Assembly: GCA_947311845.1 (NCBI GenBank)
Contig: CAMZMU010000111.1
Coordinates: 26,543,638-26,607,637 of the forward strand
Direction: 5' to 3'
Source: Poa pratensis
Lineage: Eukaryota; Streptophyta; Magnoliopsida; Poales; Poaceae
DNA: 64,000 bases
The position numbers and the translations under genes are program-made. Below the pieces are notes generated by a model. The model saw only the letters and a list, made by a program, of their open reading frames with translations. It was not told where the DNA came from and did not search any database. Of this stretch, positions 57,037 through 64,000 are shown piece after piece (positions within the stretch are counted from its first letter, which is position 1; each line of letters starts with the position of its first letter).

Positions 57037-59703
57037 ATGAGCAAGGCCACGATGAAGAGGGGAAAGCCTGCCGCCGGCGCCGCCGCCGCCGCCGAGGCGA
57101 GCGTGATGAAGAAGCCTGAGGGCGATTGGGCGAAATCAACGGTGAAGAAGGCCGAGCTCGAGGCCCTCCGCGCGCAGGGGCTGCTGCCGCCGGCGGACCA
57201 GGCGACGGTGCGCGTGCCTGGGAAAGAAGTATTTCCCTCTCCTCGCGAGGGGGAACGCGTTTGCTTGGTGGATTTCCTTCCGCGGGGTTTCGGGTTCCCC
57301 CTCCACGATTTCGTTCGTGGTCTCTTGTATGCTTATGGGATTCAGATCCACGATCTGACTCCCAATAGCGTCTTGAGTATCGCGAGCTACATCATGCTCT
57401 GCGAGTGCTTCTTGGGGATCTCCCCCAACTGGCTGCTGTGGAAGTCGCTGTTCCTCGTGAGGAAGAACGTGGGGAAAAGCCGCCAGGTGTATCCAGTTGG
57501 CGGCTTCGGCATCCAAGTTCGTGGCGACACCACCTACTTCCAGATGAAGAAGTCCGACTCCGTCCAAGGCTGGCGGAAGAGGTGGTTCTACATCAGGTGC
57601 GACCAGGAAGGGCTGCCCGACTTCGTGGCTGATCGCGAGTTGCGGAAGACGAACGCGTGGGCGCACCCGCTGTCGAAGGAGGACAGGGAGGCGACTCAGC
57701 CGTTGCTGACGCTTCTACGCGGCCTTCTGAAAAGTCTTGGTCGCGAGACAGGTGGAGTGCACCTTATTGCCACCTTCTTCAGGCTTCGAGTGCAGCCGCT
57801 CCGCACTCGCGTCCATCCCATGTGGGCGCGTGAAGACGGCGTTGAGCTCGACGATGATGAAGTCGAGTCGAAGGTGAGGAGCATCACTAGTCTCCGAGCC
57901 GCTGACTCGTGCAATGTCAAGTGCCCGGTCGAGCCGTATGGGCCTAACAACCCTGTACCTGAGGTGAGCTTCGTGTGCTTTGTTCTTGTCTTGTATCTTC
58001 TTCTGTCGGACATGTTGCCTGACTCGAATGCTGCACTTGCTGACAGGGCCGTTCGAGCTATGTTAGCCTTCCTCCTCTGATGGAGAACGGACCTCATGAA
58101 GAGGCAGAGTTCGCTGAGGAGGACGAGGGTGATGACGACGAGCTTCCATCCGCCACCTCTCGGAGTGAAGAGGTGGGGGAGGACGATGAGGACGAGGAGC
58201 CGCTGGCGAAGCGACAGAGGCGAAAGAGTGGCGACTCCGCTTCGGCTTCGTCACCCTTGAAGGCGGGTGTGGAGAACGAAGAGGTGGCGAGCGGGTCGTC
58301 CTCGGGTGCTAAGCACACGAGTGATCTGGCGGAGCCCTTGATCGTGACTCCCCTTGGCTCTGCACTGCCGACTGAATTCGCGAGGATGCCCTCCGTCTCC
58401 CTGGGCAGCGAAGATGATGTAGAGGTCATCAGGTTAATCTTGCAACCATCTCTTTGCTTTATCGAGTTTGATTGTTGATTTGCGAGTCTTTGAATGGAGT
58501 TATCTTGTCACAACGATCGTGCTGGCGCTGCCGGTTCTCCTCGTGAGATGGAGCATACGTCTGCCCCTACGATCGAGCAGGCTGCGAAGGCGACCGGAGA
58601 AGAGGCCCAGACGGGTGACGGCTTGGCCCTGAAAGCTTCGACTTCCTCCATACCAGAGAAGACTGCTGATGTGAATCCAGCTGACGCTGGACTGCTTGAG
58701 CACGTAAGTTTTCTTTCGACTCAGTCTGCAAAATCTTGTATCGGGTGCGCGAACAGCGCTCCCGATGGGAGTAGCCCCCGAAGATGTGCGTGACTAGAAT
58801 AGTCGGGCGCAGATTGATGTCTTGTGTCGCGTGCAGCCGTTTTATCGCCAACAGATGGAAGGAGCCGCAACCTTCGTTCGCATGGAGCAGGAGAGGGATC
58901 GACTCCGCACTGCTCTGGAGCAGGCAAAAGGTGAGCGTTAACCCGTGTGTTCAAGGGGTGCTTCGACTGCCTTCATGCTAAATTTTGCTCCGTTGATCCG
59001 CAGGCGAGCAGGAGTGTATGAAGAAGCGGGTCGCGGAGCTGGAGAAATCGCTGGGTGAAGCTCAAGAGCGTGAGCGAACCCAGGATGATCTGGAGAAGAC
59101 CCAGGTCGACCGCTTGCTCGCACTCGCCGATGTGATTGGGAGTAAGTGCTTCGGCTCATTGCCTACTTTGCCTTTCGTCGACTTCTGACATCTTACGGGT
59201 GCCGTTTCCTTTGATCAGAGACTTGCGGAGGTGCTCCTCCAGAAGGGACTTCCAGCGAGGATACCGGCTTGGTGGAGGCTGTTGGCTTCATCGACCGCGT
59301 CTGCGCGTATGCCTCGGCAGCGCTGCAGAAGTCGACGGGCGCTTTGGCGACTGTGCACCGGAGCATCTTCCCCAGCCAGCCGCCGCCAGTCGCTGTGGAC
59401 GCGCTTGCGGCTCCGTTTGAAGGCAACGCGACCACCATGGCGGACTACACGCGTGCGCAGACGGTACGCGGCTCAGAGCTCACTTTCCAGCTACTTCTGG
59501 GTCACCAAGTCGTAGGTGATTTTGAGAAGGTTGCCAGCGACTTCCCTCGGAAGCCTGATGGCAGGACCGCGTCCCTTAGCGGTGTGAAGGCGCGGGCGAG
59601 TCAGCTGGCTGCGAAGTTGATTGGCACCTTCGAGAAGAAAATTGCCAAGGCTGCAGAGTTGGCTGCTAGGAAGAGCCGTTCTCAGTCGGAGTCTATGATG
59701 TAG
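57037..59703 (+). CDS. Antisense gene of element 4 (Transposase_28-like)
   Basis: The start at 57037 (MSKATMKRGKP) matches the MAKGG start of the element 2 homologue. Exon 1 (57037-57963, 309 codons) carries GDWAKSTVKKAELEALRAQG, VRGLLYAYGIQIHDLTPN, LCECFLGISPNWLLWKS and VQGWRKRWFYI, the Transposase_28-like core. Exon 2 begins at 58047 and is acidic with a KRQRRK basic patch. An exon ends at 58703, and later exons are 58837-58930, 59004-59141 (coiled coil) and 59219-59703, all in phase to the stop. The exon 2-3 junction near 58432-58500 is unclear: the obvious donor and acceptor do not keep phase. The basic patch and coiled coil suggest a nuclear, oligomeric protein, but the function is unknown. 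Confidence 0.7.
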
Positions 59704-59888
59704 ACTCCTTTCTTTTAAGTTTCTTCTGCTTTTGGTTCTTGGTCTGTAATGAACGAAATAGCTTGCGGGTCTTCTGGCCGCGAACATGCTGATGTTTGAA
59801 ATGTAAATTTGCGCCTTCGAGTCTTCTTTCATATCTAGGCTTGAATGTCATTTTCCTTGCTTGACACTGTCGAACTTGGCAGTCTGAG

Positions 59889-60785
59889 ATGGGCGAAGCT
59901 CCCGGGGTCGCTGGAACGGCTGGTGCGGGTGACGAGGAGGACACCTCTTCGACTGCGCCCGCTCGTCGTCGCCGGCGAGCTCCTCCAGCTCCTGCGCGAA
60001 GTGTGAATGACCAACGAGTGTTCACCTTCATGAGGAACAAGATTGCTGAGCTTGAGTCGAAGTTGAAGAGCGCCGAGTTAGAGTTGGAGTGTTGAGGTCG
60101 CGGCCCGTTGCACCGTTCTCTCAGCGAGAGGAGTTTCTGCTGGGCGAGATGGACTTGATCAGTCGGCAACTGCAAGGTTAGCCTTCTAGCACAGTGCTTT
60201 CGACTTCGTTATCCTTTTGCTGTTCTAAGTACTGAGTCTTGATGCAGATGTGAATTCTGACTGGAAGGCTGAGCAGAGTCGAGTAGACGAGCGGGTGGAG
60301 AGAGAAGCCGCCGGCGACTCACCCGAAGCGCGTCAGTTTTGGTCGGATAGACCCAGAGGGAGTGTGCTGGCCCGAATGCTGGATCGCACCTGGCGGGCTG
60401 CTGTGCTCTTGGAAGGTTGCAGGAAAACCCTCTGGCAGATCAACAGGGTGTATTTTCCTCACAACGAGCAGCCTAACGGGCTGACTGCACTGCTGGAGAG
60501 GTTCCGCGAAGGCAGTGCGTTGAAGGAAGTCGTGTATGCTCAACTTGTTGCCGGGCGAACGCGGCGCTGGCGTACGTTCGAATGCATCGACCTCATCTTC
60601 CATTGGCCAAGGTGCTTGATGGCTTGCCTGGAGAGGATGACTACGCCGAGACTCTTGCGGCTGCGCGTCAGATGATTCAGCAGGTCCTGAGTCACAGTGA
60701 GCACCTTGTGGGCCGCTCGATGCGCCGAAGGGCGAGCCTGCAGAATAAGAGTAGTAAACTGTTGTTGTATAGCGTTAGCTTGTAA
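59889..60785 (+). pseudogene. Second antisense reading frame of element 4, frameshifted
   Basis: It starts at MGEAPGVAGT (59889), has an RRRRRAPPAPAR basic stretch and a leucine-repeat helix (NKIAELESKLKSAELELE), then shifts frame near 60092. An exon runs to a donor near 60178; the next starts at 60249 (DVNSDWKAEQSRVDERVE). A further shift near 60555 leads to HLPLAKVLDGLPGEDDYA and the C-terminus at 60785. No domain is recognised. Two frame changes make it a pseudogene in this copy. It follows the first antisense gene by 185 bp on the same strand. Confidence 0.55.
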
Positions 60786-60879
60786 GAGCAATGTTTCCAA
60801 GTGTGAATACGCGTGTATGTATGCCGAGGTGGGGGTAGCCCCCGAGTGATTAAATTGTGTCTTGTAGACTTTTGTAAAC

Positions 60880-61815
60880 CCGCATGGCGCAGCCCCGAGC
60901 GGATCGAGTGCGACCGAGGTATGTCGAGTCAGACCTGTGCGGCATAGCCCCCGAGTGTTTCTGGTGGCGGCCAAGGATTTCGAATTAGACCTGTATGGCG
61001 CAGCCCCCGAGCGCTTCGAGTGGCGACCTAGGTTTGACTTAGACCTGTGCGGCGCAGCCCCCGAGTGCTTCGGGTGCGGCCTAGGTTCTTCGAGTTGGAC
61101 CTGTGCGGCGCAGCCCCCGAGTGCTTCGGGTGGCGACCCAGGATTTTTCGAGTGGAACCTGTATGGCGCAGCCCCCGAGTGCGTCGGGTGGCGGCCTAGG
61201 TTTAACTTGGACTTGTACGGCGTAGCCCCCGAGTGCTTCGGGTGCGGCCTAGGTTCTTCGAGTTGGACCTGTGCGGCGCAGCCCCCGAGTGCTTCGGGTG
61301 GCAACCCAGGATTTTTCGAGTGGAACCTGTATGGCGCAGCCCCCGAGTGCGTCGGGTGACGGCCTAGGTTTTTGACTTAGACCTGTGCGGCGCAGCCCCC
61401 GAGCGCGTCGGGTGGCGGCCTAGGATTTTCGAGTTGGACCTGTATGGCACAGCCCCCGAGTGTTCGGGTGCGGCCTAGGCTTGACTTAGACCTGTGTGGC
61501 GCAGCCCCCGAGTGCTTCGGGTGGCGGCCTAGGATTTTCGAGTTGGACCTGTATGGCGCAGCCCCCGAGTGCGTCGGGTGACGGCCTAGGTTTTGACTTA
61601 GACCTGTATGGCGCAGCCCCCGAGTGCGTCGGGTGACGGCCTAGGTTTTTGACTTAGACCTGTGCGGCGCAGCCCCCGAGCGCATCGGGTGGCGGCCTAG
61701 GATTTTCGAGTTGGACCTGTATGGCGCAGCCCCCGCGTGCGTCGGGTGACGGCCTAGGTTTTGACTTAGACCTGTATGGCGCGGCCCCCGAGCGCGTCGG
61801 GTGGCGGCATAGGTT
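60880..61815 (-). repeat. Minisatellite of about 17 units, ~56 bp each
   Basis: Each unit contains a gcgcagcccccgagtg core followed by cgggtggcggcctagg and a ttcgagttggacctgt or gacttagacctgt spacer. Alternating spacers give a partial higher-order period near 112 bp. The core read on the element strand is ctcgggggctgc, one base from the polypurine tract. The array lies between the 3' end of sense pol and the antisense genes. Open frames across it are caused by the period and are not coding. Confidence 0.9.
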
Positions 61816-61978
61816 TTGTTGCTTTTTGACCAAAAAGTAAAGGGGAGAGCTTGTTCCAAATCACTTCATTGATTTTTGCGAGCAGGCCGCCTCATTAAAA
61901 CCCTTCCAGTCCCCTCAGGTACCCTGGTAAGGGAAAGAGTGCGTCTGGAACCTGCCGCTTCTTGACATGTACACTTTG

Positions 61979-62822
61979 TTACAAGGGGGAGTCGACTAGG
62001 CGTAGAAGCGGCGCAGTTGCGCAACGTTCCACGGGTTGCCAGACTGTCCCCGTCTTCGAGTCCTTCAGGCGGTAAGCTCCGCCGCCGATTGCTTCTGTCA
62101 CGATGTATGGACCCTCCCACGGGGAGGCGAGTTTGTGCACCTTCTTCTGTTTGAGGCGGAGGACAAGGTCGCCAGGGACGAACGCTCTGGGCCGCAGTCG
62201 CCGCCCGTGGTAGTTGCGTAGTCTTGCTGATACACGGCTGTGCGGGTAGGGCGATGTCGCGTGCTTCGTCCAGGGTATCCATGTCATCCTCGAGTGCTTC
62301 TTCTGCGTCGGACTCGTCGTAGGCCACCACTCGGGGTGCGTCGAACTTGATGTCGCTGGCATGACTGCTTCTGCGCCGTAGACCATGAAGAATGGCGTGT
62401 ACTGAGTGGATGTTCGGCGTAGTGCGCAGACTCCACAGTACAGTTGGCAGCTCTTTGACCCAGGCACCTGCAGCGCGCCTCAATGGCACTCGCAGGCGCT
62501 TCTTGATGCCCTTGCAGACTAAGCCATTGGCCTTTTCGACCTGTCCGTTGGACTGCGGGTGCGAGACAGATGCGTAGTTGAGCTTGATGCCTTGCTCGGA
62601 GCAGAAGTCCTTGAATTCTTCGGCTGTGAAGTTCGTGCCGTTGTCGGTGATGATGTTGTGCGGCACTCCAAACCTGAAGATGATCGACCTGATGAAGTTA
62701 ACTGCCGAGGAGGCAGTCGAACTTGTGATAGGCACGGCTTCGATCCACTTCGTGAACTTGTCGACTGCCACCAAGAGATGAGTGTGTCCTCCCGGAGAGG
62801 ACTTCTTGAGTGGACCCACCAT
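61979..62822 (-). pseudogene. Integrase core and C-terminus of element 4, frameshifted
   Basis: The minus strand reads DMVGPL-type start, HLLVAVDKFTKWIEA, FGVPHNIITDNGTNFTAEEF and HPQSNGQVEKANG, giving the Asp and Glu of the D,D-35-E site. Near 62420 the frame shifts; the other frame continues YTPFFMVYGAEAVMPA, DLVLRLKQKKVHKLASPWEG and ends near 61979. The sequence otherwise parallels element 1 integrase. It cannot give a full protein without correction of the shift. Confidence 0.85.
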
Positions 62823-64000
62823 GTCGAGCCCCCATTGAGCGAAGGGCCAGGCGAGTGGTATGGTCTTCAGTGCTGATGCCGGCGTGCGGCTTGTTGGCGA
62901 ACTCCTGGCAGCCGATACATTTCCTCACGAGTTCTTCGCGTCTTGCATTGCTGTGGGCCAGTAGAACCCGCTCGTAGGCTTTGGCCACTAAGGCCGACTG
63001 CTGGCGTGGTGCCGCAGATGCCAGCGTGGATATCGAGTAAGATGGCTTGACCGTCGACTGGGTCGATGCACCTTTGAGGACTCCTGAGATGCTTCGCTTG
63101 TAGAGTTCTCCGTTGATGACGGTGAAGCCCTTGGAGCGGCGGATGACGCGCTTGGCTTCGACTGGGTTTGTTGGCACCCTCTGGTGCAGTATGTAAGCCA
63201 GGTATGGGCTCGTCCATGTGGGCTCGATCAGCATTACTCCATAGGTTCCTTCTCCGTGCTGGGCGGGTCGGCGGTGCTTGTTGTCGATGTAGAGGATCCC
63301 GGCGCGGGCCGGAGCTTGACGGAGCGTTGTGTGATGCACTCGAGGAAGACTCCGGGTGGCACCGGCGCTTTGTCTGAGCCCAGGTTGGCGAGGGCGTCGG
63401 CTTCTTCGTTGCTCTCGCGGCCGACGTGCCGTAGCTCGCAGCCGTCGAATGTACCTTCCAGCTGGTTGTACAGGTCCCTGTAGGCGATCATGTTGTCGGC
63501 GATGGCGTCACATTGCTTCATGGTTTGCTGCACGACGAGGTAAGAGTCTCCGTAGATCATGAGGTGAGTGGCACCGCAGTTCTTGGCCATCCGCATGCCG
63601 TGGATTAGGGCTCGTACTCTGCCTCATTGTTGGAGGGTGTTGGGAAGTTCATCTGCAGCACGTACTTCAGCTTGTCGCCTTTGGGTGAGATGAGGACGAC
63701 TCCCGCCCCTGCTGATCTGAATTTCTTGGAGCCGTCGAAGTACATTGTCCATGCGTTGGACAAGTCGGGTACATCTGGCAGCTGGGCCCTATCCACTCTG
63801 TGGTGAATTCTGGAAGCCTGGGCCTTGATTGACTTCGGGTGCGCGTACTTCAGCCCCCAGGGCCCTAGCTCAACAACCCACTTGGCGACTCGTCCTGTCG
63901 CGGCTTGGTTGGTGAGGATGTCTGAGAGCCCGGAGGAGCTTACTACCGTGATGGAGTGCTCGGAGAAGTAGTGACACCTTCCTTGATGTCATGAAGACTC
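62823..64000 (-). pseudogene. RNase H domains and integrase zinc region of element 4, broken
   Basis: From 64000 downward the minus strand reads the end of the first RNase H (HYFSEHSITVV, TGRVAKWVVELGPW). The archaeal-type RNase H follows, with YFDGSKKF, NNEAEYE and MIYGDSYLVVQQT (63796-63234), then the linker FTVINGELYKRSISGVL and a frameshifted integrase N-terminal region in which CIGCQEFAN remains. Frame changes occur near 63600 and between 63060 and 62850. Reverse transcriptase would lie outside the window. Confidence 0.8.

Larger units (their letters stand above)
55621..64000 (-). mobile_element. Element 4: Tat-lineage gypsy element, minus orientation, runs off the window
   Basis: From low to high coordinate: 3' LTR, polypurine tract, untranslated DNA, antisense gene (+), second antisense frame (+), minisatellite, and sense integrase and RNase H on the minus strand. 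Reverse transcriptase, protease, gag and 5' LTR lie beyond 64000. LTR termini (TGACG/CGTCA), polypurine tract and antisense protein match element 2, so they are one family in opposite orientation. Sense coding is frameshifted several times, so this copy is defective. Confidence 0.88.

Noticed and set aside
60540..61359. Long open frames on both strands over the minisatellite
   Set aside because: They result from the ~56-bp period and give repetitive peptides of the GAAPECFG type with no start context or domain.
60880..61815. Possible CRISPR-like array because of regular repeats
   Set aside because: Spacers are themselves repeats of two types, units are not flanked by cas genes, and the setting is a plant retrotransposon.

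Overview
This 64 kb window is nuclear DNA from a Triticeae grass (wheat, Aegilops, barley or rye). The evidence is a Sabrina-type LTR starting TGATACGTCTC with a tRNA-Asp primer site, Stowaway MITEs starting CTCCCTCCG, Tat-lineage Ty3/gypsy elements that carry an intron-bearing antisense gene, and many L1-type LINE fragments. It is a transposon-dense block with a few host genes embedded in it. No RNA gene, CRISPR array or bacterial-style operon was seen.

1-21371 is a nest of three LTR retrotransposons. Element 1 (1-10931, +, 5' end outside the window) carries gag, protease, RT-RNase H-integrase, a 921-codon antisense gene in six exons, and a 502-bp 3' LTR. It lies inside element 2 (10932-15545, +; antisense gene with a nonsense codon, 494-bp 3' LTR). 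Element 2 in turn interrupts the 5' LTR of a Sabrina-like element (15546-21371), whose complete 1581-bp 3' LTR locates the break to the base.

21372-29527 holds the most interesting host gene. It is a nine-exon + strand gene (22115-28584) joining a DDX3/RH52-type DEAD-box helicase with degraded motifs to a DUF3615-like C-terminal domain. A 5'-truncated LINE with a 9-bp target duplication sits just after its stop codon. 29528-41000 is mostly LINE debris plus an AT-rich stretch with exon-like blocks on the minus strand. 41322-42696 is a separate, intact four-exon DUF3615-like gene whose last two introns match those of the fusion gene in position and phase.

42700-55620 contains a relic of a Tat-type element, nested MITEs, a copia-like solo LTR, a broken LINE, a minus-strand papain-like gene with altered catalytic residues (51845-49359), a Myb/SANT-like fragment and a foldback MITE. 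55621-64000 is a minus-strand Tat-type element of the same family as element 2. It has a 459-bp LTR, an antisense gene on the + strand, a second broken antisense reading frame, a minisatellite of about 17 units containing polypurine-tract-like cores, and frameshifted integrase and RNase H.

Two themes recur. Sense pol and the antisense gene converge tail to tail in these retroelements, so overlapping RNAs are possible. Polypurine-tract sequences are reiterated inside more than one family. All gene models were made by eye from splice signals, phase and motif recognition; no database search was run.
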